Shown here in pieces: positions 1 through 5,834 of a stretch of DNA of 5,994 nucleotides (positions are counted from its first letter, which is position 1; every line of letters starts with the position of its first letter). The DNA lies in the NCBI GenBank assembly GCA_016182285.1, contig JACOXQ010000002.1, forward strand, positions 1 to 5,994, written 5' to 3'. The notes under the pieces were generated by a model. The model was not told the DNA's origin, ran no database searches, and saw only the letters and a program-made list of their open reading frames with translations. Source of the stretch: Candidatus Kaiserbacteria bacterium (GTDB taxonomy: Bacteria > Patescibacteriota > Minisyncoccia > Phycocordibacterales > Phycocordibacteraceae). Position numbers and translations under genes: made by a program.

Positions 1-716
1 TCTCCACTCTGTGTCTGAAGCAAGTTTTCAGAAGTTTTCGCCACGTCATATAAGAAAGCTCCGAGCGGCCTGCTAGCCGCGACCTTCGGATCCAGCTGGC
101 GGAGCGAGCCGGCGGCGGCGTTGCGCGGGTTCGCGAACATCGGCTCTCCCCTTTTCTCGCGAATGGCGTTAAGTTTTTTAAATCCCGACCGCGTGAGATA
201 CACTTCTCCTTCTGCAATTAAATCTACCCGCCTTGACAAGCGTTCCGGTATCGCGGAAATAGTGCGGATATTGTGCGTAACGTCCTCGCCGACGACGCCG
301 TCCCCGCGCGTCGCCGCAAGTGCCAACTTCCCTTTCTCGTACGTAAATACGACCTTGAGCCCGTCTATTTTTAATTCCAAATCATATGTTGCTTTGGTTC
401 CGCTAATTTTTTTTACTCTTTCATCAAACGCGCGCACCTCTTCTTCGGAAAATGCGTCATTAAACGACCACTGCGTTACGGCGTGCCGCACTTTTTTCAA
501 AAACGGCATGGCTTCACCGACGACCTTTTGCGTTACGGAGTCGCGGCGCGCCAGTTCAGGATACTTTTCTTCAAGCTCAAGCAGTTCCCTGTGGAGCGCG
601 TCGTATGCGCTGTCGGAGAGCTCCGGAAAGTCCAGAGTGTAATACTTGTGCGCGTGGTACGCGAGAAGTTCTTGAAGCTGCTTCGCACGCTCTCTGATAT
701 CGCGAGTGGCAGGCAT
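1..716 (-). CDS. ligA: NAD+-dependent DNA ligase LigA, N-terminal part (cut by window edge)
   Basis: The protein seals nicks in duplex DNA during replication and repair, using NAD+ to form a ligase-AMP intermediate. I translated the minus strand by hand from the ATG at 716-714; 238 codons remain open to the window edge, out of about 670 usual for the family. The NAD-binding Ia domain is visible at about residues 1-75 (YYTLDFPELSDSAYD, residues 25-39). The adenylation domain follows, with nucleophile Lys116 in ELKIDGL, then ATRGDG (135-140), GEDVTHNIRTI (143-153), AEGEVY (168-173) and FANPRNAAAGSLRQLD (194-209), a LigA signature. The segment QWSFNDAF (82-89) stands where many bacteria have PMLSLxNAF. 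The start lies 2 bases after the stop of the PilX-like gene with no clear Shine-Dalgarno, which suggests translational coupling. The OB-fold, zinc finger, HhH and BRCT domains fall outside the window. Identification is secure. Confidence 0.97.
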   Translation of the reverse strand, partial: MPATRDIRERAKQLQELLAYHAHKYYTLDFPELSDSAYDALHRELLELEEKYPELARRDSVTQKVVGEAMPFLKKVRHAVTQWSFNDAFSEEEVRAFDERVKKISGTKATYDLELKIDGLKVVFTYEKGKLALAATRGDGVVGEDVTHNIRTISAIPERLSRRVDLIAEGEVYLTRSGFKKLNAIREKRGEPMFANPRNAAAGSLRQLDPKVAASRPLGAFLYDVAKTSENLLQTQSG

Positions 717-718
717 GA

Positions 719-1240
719 TTAGTAGTGAACGTTGATGCCGCGCGCGACAAAACGAGTGCCTTGCGGGTTCGCGACTGTCGCGCAGGACACGTCATATCCT
801 TGGGAAAAAAGATACGTCGTACCGGCGCCGCTCGGCTTATAGACGGTTACGTCCGCGCATCTTTTGTTTGAATCCAGAGAAACGCGATTATAGACGACCA
901 TTTGGCTCGCCGTATATGAGAACGAAGCGGAAATCGCCGCAGAACCGTCGCAGGTCATCGTCGGTGCGGATGAAGGGGCGCTCGGCGGATACGCAAAACG
1001 GTTCTCTTGCTGGTCGGCATAGAGAGCGCATTCAAGACCGGCATCCGCAGCATAAAACGCATACTGCGATTGTATCGCCGACGACGCGAGTACCTGCTGT
1101 TTGTATGAGAGCGAGCCGAGCGCCAGCCCGAATGAAAGCATCACGGACATGAATACAACGGCAATCAGCAGCGCGAATCCTCTCTTCGTTTTCTTTCCGG
1201 TCTCTGTTTCCTGTTTTCTGTTTTCTAGAGTTATTGCCAT
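719..1240 (-). CDS. PilX/GspK-like minor prepilin
   Basis: This is a 173-residue prepilin, probably part of the minor pilin tip or priming complex of a type IV pilus. The leader is long and basic (residues 1-21, ending KKTKRG), with probable PilD cleavage after Gly21. The mature protein begins FALLIAVVFMSVML, a membrane helix at about 22-44. Position 5 of the mature protein is Ile rather than the usual Glu, as in PilX and GspK family members. The motif QYAFYAADAGLECALY (59-74) is typical of PilX-like proteins. Four cysteines (71, 97, 128, 153) could form two disulfides. I chose the ATG at 1240, which overlaps the PilV-like gene by 10 bases; a longer reading from 1294 would sit inside that gene and add an unneeded leader. 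No good Shine-Dalgarno is visible, so expression probably depends on coupling. The family call is by motif, not by a search. Confidence 0.85.
   Translation of the reverse strand: MAITLENRKQETETGKKTKRGFALLIAVVFMSVMLSFGLALGSLSYKQQVLASSAIQSQYAFYAADAGLECALYADQQENRFAYPPSAPSSAPTMTCDGSAAISASFSYTASQMVVYNRVSLDSNKRCADVTVYKPSGAGTTYLFSQGYDVSCATVANPQGTRFVARGINVHY
1205..1225 (-). repeat. Three tandem heptamers in the PilX-like leader
   Basis: Reading the plus strand, TGTTTCC is followed by two exact copies of TGTTTTC, giving three head-to-tail 7-base units. On the coding strand this is a purine-rich GAAAACA-type tract encoding part of ENRKQET in the leader of the PilX-like prepilin. The unit length is not a multiple of three, so gain or loss of one copy would shift the frame. 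The copy number is low, so this may be simple low-complexity sequence. Confidence 0.6.
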
Positions 1241-1824
1241 GGCGTAAGGTGGTCGTAGATTGTCACCGAATATGCGGTTCCGTGGAAGTCCCACGATACT
1301 TTTGAAACTGCGCGCTTATCCGGATACGGGGAACCGGATACGTCGCTCGTGCCGGCTATATCTACTATTTGAACCGTGCGCTTAAAACGCGTCTCGGTTC
1401 CCGTTTGTCCGCTGCGATTGGTGGCATAGACGCCGTTTGAGAGAAGATAGAGCTTGCAGTTATTTCCCGCGCATTGATAGAGCGAAGAACCGCTTCCATA
1501 TCCAATCGGCAATGTCGGGTCAAGAGAACATTCGGCGCTGCGGCATTGAGCGACGGACGCGGTGAGGAAATTGTTCCATGCAGTAGTGGAGATACCGGCG
1601 CCGCCGGCATAATAAGCGGCGAGATACGCATTATCGCGAATGGCGCGCACATGTTCAATACCCTCCTGCGCCAGATATGAAGCGGTGAGCTGGTCGCGTG
1701 CGGACTGTGCGGCGACGATGGCACGATTTGCCGTCATCAGAGGCCCTGCTACTGCGAGCGTTAGGATAGTCACTGCGACCATGGACTCAATTAGAGTAAA
1801 GCCAGTTGGCAGTTTGGAATTCAT
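1231..1824 (-). CDS. PilV/GspI-like minor prepilin
   Basis: This is a 197-residue prepilin. The short leader MNSKLPTG should be cleaved by PilD after Gly8, leaving FTLIESMVAVTILTLAVAG with Glu at mature position 5 and a membrane/assembly helix at about residues 9-32. The stretch ASYLAQEGIEHVRAIRDN (48-65) is characteristic of PilV-type minor pilins. The C-terminal part (FKRTVQIV at 147-154, VSWDFHGTAYSVTIYDHL at 176-193) looks like the beta-strand domain usual in the family. Four cysteines are arranged as two close pairs (94/99 and 118/123). Its ATG overlaps the stop of the PilW-like gene as ATGA, and its own end overlaps the next prepilin by 10 bases, so it belongs to a coupled minor-pilin block. 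It probably helps prime or cap the fibre; the exact paralogue name is uncertain. Confidence 0.88.
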   Translation of the reverse strand: MNSKLPTGFTLIESMVAVTILTLAVAGPLMTANRAIVAAQSARDQLTASYLAQEGIEHVRAIRDNAYLAAYYAGGAGISTTAWNNFLTASVAQCRSAECSLDPTLPIGYGSGSSLYQCAGNNCKLYLLSNGVYATNRSGQTGTETRFKRTVQIVDIAGTSDVSGSPYPDKRAVSKVSWDFHGTAYSVTIYDHLTPWQ

Positions 1825-2327
1825 AGGTCGGAGCCGCGCATTGTCGCGCCAGTCTCTACGTTGAACGGCTCAGTTTCTCCGGGGCCGGATGGAACCGTTC
1901 CGGATACGATTATCGTAACGCGCGACTGCGCATAGTCGCCGGGCGGCTTGCCGGTGCCGGACGCATAGAACACGAGCGAGGATACGGTGACGGAAGAGTC
2001 GGTGAGTGCGACACCGTCTTGCGTAATGACTCCTCCCGAGAGCGCATAGCTCGTCGTAACACCGCTTGCGTTTCTGACTGAAAAGGTTGTGCCGCCGTTA
2101 TTGCAGTCCCCGCTGTTGTTGCAGGAATAGTTCGTGCCGGTACGGATAGTGCGCGTCATGGTCTCCAGTGCGAATGCCAGATTATCAATGCCGGTCGCAA
2201 CGCTCTGCACCTGCCGGTTGATACCTATCATCACGAGGTATGCGCCGGAAGCGAGCATCATTATAAGAGCGAAAAGGCCGACGGCGATAATAAGTTCTAT
2301 GAGCGTATATCCTCGTTTATTTTTCAT
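1821..2327 (-). CDS. PilW/GspJ-like minor prepilin
   Basis: This 168-residue prepilin starts at the ATG at 2327, which forms an ATGA overlap with the stop of the FimT-like gene. An upstream reading from 2417 would put about 30 unrelated residues ahead of a perfect short leader, so I rejected it. The leader MKNKRG is followed by YTLIELIIAVGLFALIMML (from residue 7), with Glu at mature position 5. After the membrane helix comes NLAFALETMTRTIRTGTNY (49-67), the pattern seen in PilW/GspJ/ComGF-type pseudopilins. There are two cysteines, 69 and 75, inside an Asn/Gly-rich loop, followed by a mostly beta-type C-terminal region. The start of the PilV-like gene overlaps its stop by 4 bases. The role is probably in the minor pilin tip complex; assignment rests on the N-terminal signature and gene order. 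Confidence 0.87.
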   Translation of the reverse strand: MKNKRGYTLIELIIAVGLFALIMMLASGAYLVMIGINRQVQSVATGIDNLAFALETMTRTIRTGTNYSCNNSGDCNNGGTTFSVRNASGVTTSYALSGGVITQDGVALTDSSVTVSSLVFYASGTGKPPGDYAQSRVTIIVSGTVPSGPGETEPFNVETGATMRGSDL

Positions 2328-2989
2328 GGACAGGAAGATGCGTTCGCCGTTATCCGCCCGGATGACCCGACTGAAATATATTGTGCGCCGCCCTGAGGCG
2401 AAGAGAGGGTGATGCAAGCGTCCGTTACCGGAAATGTAGACGAGTAAGAACCGTTTACACTCATAAATGGCTCTGGATTCGGGCGTGCAAATATGATATC
2501 AAGTGTCGTCAGTCCGCCGCCATTGGCAGAGGCGCAGGACCAGCTGCCGAGAGCATACGCGCAGAAGTCGCTCACGGCAATGCCGTTGCCGAGCGTATAA
2601 AGCATGACTTTCTCTCCTTGTCCCTGTTCGTAACTGCAGTTGCCGGGAAGCGCGCTCGGGGCAGACGGGTCGGCAGTCGGATGACATACGGAAGAAATTG
2701 ACGGAGCGGGATACAAGTCGGCGAAAAGTGTGAAAGACCCGGGCGTACCGCTCTCAAAATGAACGCCGTATCCAGCATTTACGGTCGAGCCGAATGCCCT
2801 GCTCCCGAGCCCGTAGGTTTCCGCCGAACGGAGAGTGAGTGCGACGTCATATGCGGTGTTCGCGAGTATGAGCGTCTTATTGAAGGAGCTCTGGCTGGCG
2901 AGCACGACCATCGTGATAACCACGATAATCGTGAGTACGACCATGAGTTCTACAAGAGTGAACCCCTTACGAGAGCGAATATGTTCCAT
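2324..2989 (-). CDS. FimT/GspH-like minor prepilin
   Basis: This is a 221-residue prepilin. The leader MEHIRSRKG is cut after Gly9, and the mature N-terminus FTLVELMVVLTIIVVITMVVL has Glu at position 5 and a membrane helix at about residues 10-31. The stretch YDVALTLRSAETYGLGSRAFG (47-67) and the C-terminal CITLSSPQGGAQYISVGSSG (192-211) fit GspH/FimT pseudopilins, where a beta-strand ending in a GRI-type motif is common. There are six cysteines (102, 118, 143, 152, 192, 220), many for a minor pilin. The ATG at 2989 lies 40 bases inside the end of the prepilin peptidase gene in another reading frame, and no Shine-Dalgarno is obvious, so translation is probably coupled. It likely initiates pseudopilus or pilus assembly together with the three prepilins downstream. 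Confidence 0.88.
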   Translation of the reverse strand: MEHIRSRKGFTLVELMVVLTIIVVITMVVLASQSSFNKTLILANTAYDVALTLRSAETYGLGSRAFGSTVNAGYGVHFESGTPGSFTLFADLYPAPSISSVCHPTADPSAPSALPGNCSYEQGQGEKVMLYTLGNGIAVSDFCAYALGSWSCASANGGGLTTLDIIFARPNPEPFMSVNGSYSSTFPVTDACITLSSPQGGAQYISVGSSGRITANASSCP

Positions 2990-3717
2990 TGGGTAAAGTA
3001 TGCGAGGAGAAAGCCCGCGGCGAGATATGGCGCGAACGGCACCTCAACTCCCATTCTAGAGCCACGCGGCCTGCGCAACAACAGAGTTATACCGATAACC
3101 GCGCCTATCCAGAATGAAAAGATAAATCCGGAAAAAGCGTTTGGGCCCGCGAGAAGAGACAGCCCGAATGCAAGCGGAGCATCCGCAAGGCCCATTGCGC
3201 GCCCGCTTGATGCAAAGTGTATGAGAGCGAGGAAAAGAGCGATGAGAAGAGCGGCGGCGAGTGAAGAGAAGAGGTCGGAAATTGAGGCGGAAATAAAAAA
3301 TCGCGCAGCCGCACTCGCCGCGATGAACACGGCGAGAAGCGATGGCGGGAGTATTTGATGAGCTAAATCATACAGGACAAGAGCCAGAAGAGCGGAAAGT
3401 GATATAAGGAAAAAAGGGAGCGCGACGGTGATTCCTAAATTGAGATAAGAGAGCACGAATAGCGCGCCGAGCAAAATCTCGGTAACCGGAGCGCGCGCGG
3501 ATATGCGCGCTTCGCAACAAAGCGAACGTCCGTGCGATATAAAATACGAAACTATTGGAATAAGCGCGAACGTAGAGAGAGGCGCGTTGCACGCATTACA
3601 GCTTGAACGTCCGGTTAAGAATCCCTGTCCTGTATGGAGACGTTCCGAGACTACACCGGCAAAACTTGCAATAATCGCTCCAATAACGAAGAAAATAATT
3701 TCCATGCGTATCTTCAT
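2950..3717 (-). CDS. pilD: Prepilin peptidase / N-methyltransferase (PilD/GspO family)
   Basis: This 255-residue integral membrane aspartic protease removes the leader of prepilins after Gly and, in bifunctional members, methylates the new N-terminus. The N-terminal domain (about residues 8-82) contains a cysteine cluster: Cys40-x2-Cys43, then Cys67 and Cys68 side by side in GRSLCCEARIS. The usual family pattern is two CxxC pairs, so the third cysteine appears shifted and a serine (65) sits in its usual place. The peptidase domain carries the expected aspartates: Asp117 in LYDLAHQILP and Asp179 in GRAMGLADAPLAFG, where GLAD replaces the common GxGD and Pro replaces the usual Lys. VPFAPYLAAG (226-235) is the conserved C-terminal loop. 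Several hydrophobic helices cover most of the length. The start could be Met1 (3717) or Met5 (3705); neither has a clear Shine-Dalgarno. It directly precedes the minor prepilins it would process. Confidence 0.94.
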   Translation of the reverse strand: MKIRMEIIFFVIGAIIASFAGVVSERLHTGQGFLTGRSSCNACNAPLSTFALIPIVSYFISHGRSLCCEARISARAPVTEILLGALFVLSYLNLGITVALPFFLISLSALLALVLYDLAHQILPPSLLAVFIAASAAARFFISASISDLFSSLAAALLIALFLALIHFASSGRAMGLADAPLAFGLSLLAGPNAFSGFIFSFWIGAVIGITLLLRRPRGSRMGVEVPFAPYLAAGFLLAYFTQWNIFALVRGSLL

Positions 3718-3727
3718 ATTATCAGAC

Positions 3728-3767
3728 GCACACGAAAAGCCCCTCTTTTGAGGGGCTTTTCGTGTGC
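3728..3767 (-). terminator. Intrinsic terminator after the pilin gene
   Basis: A perfect 18-bp inverted repeat (3728-3745 and 3750-3767) encloses a four-base loop. The GC-rich core GCCCCTC/GAGGGGC is flanked by runs of four A and four T that pair with each other, so in minus-strand RNA the core hairpin is followed by UUUU. It begins about 30 bases after the pilin stop and ends 10 bases before the prepilin peptidase start. It is nearly symmetrical and could act in both directions, but no plus-strand gene points at it. It probably limits read-through from the strongly expressed pilin into pilD and the minor pilins. Confidence 0.88.
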
Positions 3768-3797
3768 TCGGAACGGCTTAAGAACCTGCGGACAGAA

Positions 3798-4238
3798 CTA
3801 CGGACAGACTGTGATTGCAGATGCCGTCCCGGTTATTCTTTTTGAATTGCCCGTGCTATCAACGCACCAATAATCGCCGGTGTTCGCTACGAACTGCGCA
3901 GTTGCTGCGTATGCAGTTGCATTAGCGGAACAAAAGGCGGCAACGGTTGTTCCATTTGCCGCATCAGCGGCGGCGCGAGCACGTTCAATGGTAGTGTCTG
4001 CACAAAGGCCTGTATACGTATTGCCTGCACTGTAGAAGATTTCAGCCTGTGTTTGAATGGTTGAAAGGTCGGATTGGATGGCCGCATCGTTACCCTTTGA
4101 GCGCGCCGTGTTAAGCGAAGCTAGCACGACGGCTGAAAGAATGCCGATGATGGCGATTACGACGAGTAACTCAATGAGGGTGAAACCCTTGGAACGGTTT
4201 ATGTACATGAATATATTATATGCGGCTAATGAATCCAT
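3798..4238 (-). CDS. Probable major type IV pilin (PilA-like)
   Basis: This is a type IV prepilin, probably the main fibre subunit. The mature N-terminus FTLIELLVVIAIIGILSAVVLASLNTARSK is a near-consensus pilin helix with Glu at position 5, preceded by SKG for PilD cleavage. The globular part is short (IQSDLSTIQTQAEIFYSAGNTY, then a beta region with YWCVDSTGNSK) and ends in VCP. It has four cysteines (79, 103, 125, 145 from the chosen start). I chose the ATG at 4238 (146 residues, cleavage after Gly18) because AGGGGG lies six bases upstream. The ATG at 4208 (136 residues, leader MYINRSKG) gives a more typical leader and has TATAAT just upstream, so it is a real alternative. The TTG at 4268 is less likely. 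Major rather than minor status is inferred from the short length, the consensus helix and its own terminator. Confidence 0.93.
   Translation of the reverse strand: MDSLAAYNIFMYINRSKGFTLIELLVVIAIIGILSAVVLASLNTARSKGNDAAIQSDLSTIQTQAEIFYSAGNTYTGLCADTTIERARAAADAANGTTVAAFCSANATAYAATAQFVANTGDYWCVDSTGNSKRITGTASAITVCP
4215..4220 (-). promoter_or_regulatory. TATAAT box just before the alternative pilin start
   Basis: An exact TATAAT on the minus strand is followed by six bases and then the ATG at 4208. If used as a -10 element it would start transcription almost at that ATG and give a leaderless pilin mRNA. There is no convincing -35 hexamer upstream and no extended -10 TG. If translation starts at 4238 this sequence is simply coding for Tyr-Asn. 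Weak evidence only. Confidence 0.25.
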
Positions 4239-4244
4239 TGTACG

Positions 4245-4250
4245 CCCCCT
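4245..4250 (-). promoter_or_regulatory. Shine-Dalgarno-like AGGGGG for the pilin
   Basis: On the minus strand AGGGGG stands six bases before the ATG at 4238, good spacing for ribosome binding. It is the best Shine-Dalgarno-like site I saw in the window and decides the chosen pilin start. It lies in the 46-base gap between pilC and the pilin gene, one of the few places in the cluster without overlapping reading frames. Confidence 0.55.
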
Positions 4251-4284
4251 GGGCCTTAAGATAAACAAGACTGTGGATAGTGCT

Positions 4285-5490
4285 TTACAGGGCTCCGGCG
4301 AGGTTGTAGATAGGCAGCAGGACGGCGGCGAGGAGCGTACCGACGCCGAGGCCCAATAGAACTATCATAATAGGCTCTATGAGACCGACTAGGGTGTCAA
4401 CGGCATTGGTTACTTCGCGATTATAGAACTTGGCGAGTGTCGTAAGGATCTTGCCGAGTTCGCCGGTCTCCTCGCCAACCTTCGTCATCGCGATCATAAT
4501 GCCTGGCATTTGCGGATGTCTGCCGAGCGCATCTGAAATGGAGGAGCCGCCCTTCACGTCCCTACCCGCTTCGGCAAGCACCGCTTCATACGCGGCGTTG
4601 CCGACAACAGAGCCGGTAATCTCTATGGCTTCAATAACCGAAACGCCGGACAGAAGCATCGTTGAGAAGTTGTCGGCTATGCGCGCAAGATAGAGTTTCT
4701 TGTACAGGTCGCCGACATACGGTATTGAAAGCTTCAAACTGTCCAAAATCAGCTTGCCCTTCTCCGTCTTGCTCAATTGCCAAAGATAAAAGCCGCCAGC
4801 AACAAGCGCTATGAGGACGAAAATGCCGTAACTGACGAGGAAGTTGGAAAGACCTATGACTATCTTGGTATAAACCGGTATCTCCTGGCCGGAGTCCACC
4901 AGAATGGCGCTAATTTTCGGTATAACGAGCGTTAGCATGAGAGCCATCACGCCGAAGAAAACGGCGATGACGAACACCGGATAAATAAGGGCGTTTTCTG
5001 CCTTGCTGACGATGTCGTACGAGCGGTCCAGATAATCGGCCAGATATACGAACGTCTCCGACAGTTTGCCGGATTCTTCGCCGGCACGAACCATGTTCAC
5101 ATAAAACGCGGTAAAAACCTTCGGGTGGCGCGCAAGCGCCGAGCTGATCGGACTGCCTCCCTGCAGGTCGTCCCCTACGGTGGAGAGAACCTCCGCCAGC
5201 CGCCTATTGTCCACCTCGGCGGCCAGCAGGCGGAAGATGCGCAGCGCGGATACCTGCGCTTCAAAGAGAGTGGCTATCTGGCGCGAGAGGATGACGACAT
5301 CTTTGTTGGAAACACGGCCGAAGAACGATAAATCCATATTCAGCAGAGAACGCTTTTCCGACGATTCTATTACCGAGATGATGAGGCTACGCCTCTGGAG
5401 CGCGGATACCGCGACTTCCTGCGATGGGGCCTCTATCGTTCCGTCTCTTTCATGCCCGTCCTGGTCAATCGCGTGGTATTTAAAAAGCAT
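4285..5490 (-). CDS. pilC: Type IV pilus inner-membrane platform protein PilC (GspF family)
   Basis: This is a 401-residue polytopic membrane protein, the usual length for the family. It forms the platform that couples the cytoplasmic assembly ATPase to extraction of pilins from the membrane. The N-terminal region (1-60, FKYHAIDQDGHERDGTIEA) matches the start typical of PilC/GspF. Two homologous GspF domains follow, at about 66-190 and 268-395, each with the family signature: MVRAGEESGKL (133-143) and MTKVGEETGEL (335-345), both followed by a helical stretch. Membrane segments are seen at about 170-192, 216-238 and 372-394, the last ending VLLPIYNLAGAL. The ATG lies three bases after the stop of the small coiled-coil gene, with a weak GGA seven bases upstream. 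Neither pilB nor pilT adjoins it within the window, so the partner ATPase is encoded elsewhere. Identification is firm. Confidence 0.97.
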   Translation of the reverse strand: MLFKYHAIDQDGHERDGTIEAPSQEVAVSALQRRSLIISVIESSEKRSLLNMDLSFFGRVSNKDVVILSRQIATLFEAQVSALRIFRLLAAEVDNRRLAEVLSTVGDDLQGGSPISSALARHPKVFTAFYVNMVRAGEESGKLSETFVYLADYLDRSYDIVSKAENALIYPVFVIAVFFGVMALMLTLVIPKISAILVDSGQEIPVYTKIVIGLSNFLVSYGIFVLIALVAGGFYLWQLSKTEKGKLILDSLKLSIPYVGDLYKKLYLARIADNFSTMLLSGVSVIEAIEITGSVVGNAAYEAVLAEAGRDVKGGSSISDALGRHPQMPGIMIAMTKVGEETGELGKILTTLAKFYNREVTNAVDTLVGLIEPIMIVLLGLGVGTLLAAVLLPIYNLAGAL

Positions 5491-5493
5491 GGG

Positions 5494-5826
5494 TTATTCC
5501 GAAAGAGCCGTGCCTGTTGCCTTCGCGAGTTCTTGTATCTGAACGCCGTGGCGATGTAGCGTTCTCGCTCCCATTTTGTTTTCTTGGTCCAGCTCTGCGA
5601 TTTTGCCCGCATAACCGTCCATTATAGTAATTAATTTATCAATCTTTTCTTCGGTTCTAATATCTGACGCCCTCATTGCTTCTACTTCGGACTTGAAATC
5701 GAATTTTTCGAGACTAGACATGGTTAACTTGTTCCGCAAAATGTCCAATCCATCGCGTATAGCGCCGACTTCCTTTTTTGTCCCAAAGTTTTCGGTCAGA
5801 AATTTTTTATCGTCCTTGGTCAGCAT
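5494..5826 (-). CDS. Small coiled-coil protein of unknown function
   Basis: I do not recognise a named family with confidence. From the ATG at 5826 it encodes 110 residues, highly charged, with no signal peptide, membrane segment or cysteine. Residues 54-84 (SDIRTEEKIDKLITIMDGYA and onward) and 90-103 (LHRHGVQIQEL) show hydrophobic residues spaced as in heptad repeats, so a coiled coil or helical hairpin is likely. The GTG at 5844 would extend it by six residues, but those bases overlap the proposed promoter, so I prefer the ATG. It is the first gene after the promoter and ends three bases before pilC, so it should be cotranscribed with pilC and pilin. Small helical proteins of this look are, to my recollection, frequent in Patescibacteria genomes. 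A structural or regulatory partner of the pilus machine is possible but unproven. Confidence 0.8.
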   Translation of the reverse strand: MLTKDDKKFLTENFGTKKEVGAIRDGLDILRNKLTMSSLEKFDFKSEVEAMRASDIRTEEKIDKLITIMDGYAGKIAELDQENKMGARTLHRHGVQIQELAKATGTALSE

Positions 5827-5834
5827 ACAGAGAT

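Noticed and set aside
121..642. 173-residue open frame on the plus strand
   Set aside because: It lies exactly antisense to ligA, whose protein has unmistakable family motifs; the plus-strand translation is Ser/Arg-rich and resembles no domain.
2328..2417. Longer start for the PilW-like prepilin
   Set aside because: The extension lies within the FimT-like gene and precedes a perfect short leader MKNKRG that has an ATGA coupled start.
2759..3358. 199-residue open frame on the plus strand
   Set aside because: It is antisense to pilD and the start of the FimT-like gene. It is Arg/Ala-rich, as expected for the complement of this codon usage, with no ribosome site or domain.
3789..3808. Direct repeat CGGACAGA, two copies 12 bases apart around the pilin stop
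   Set aside because: Too short and only two copies, partly within coding sequence; there is no sign of a mobile element or binding site.
719..5490. Type II secretion system rather than type IV pilus
   Set aside because: The GspF, GspO and pseudopilin families overlap with T4P, but no GspC, D, L or M components are seen, and the consensus pilin with its own terminator fits a pilus better. The distinction is not absolute from this window alone.
5125..5542. Plus-strand frames opposite the start of pilC
   Set aside because: They are shadows of pilC, which is complete and conserved over its whole length.
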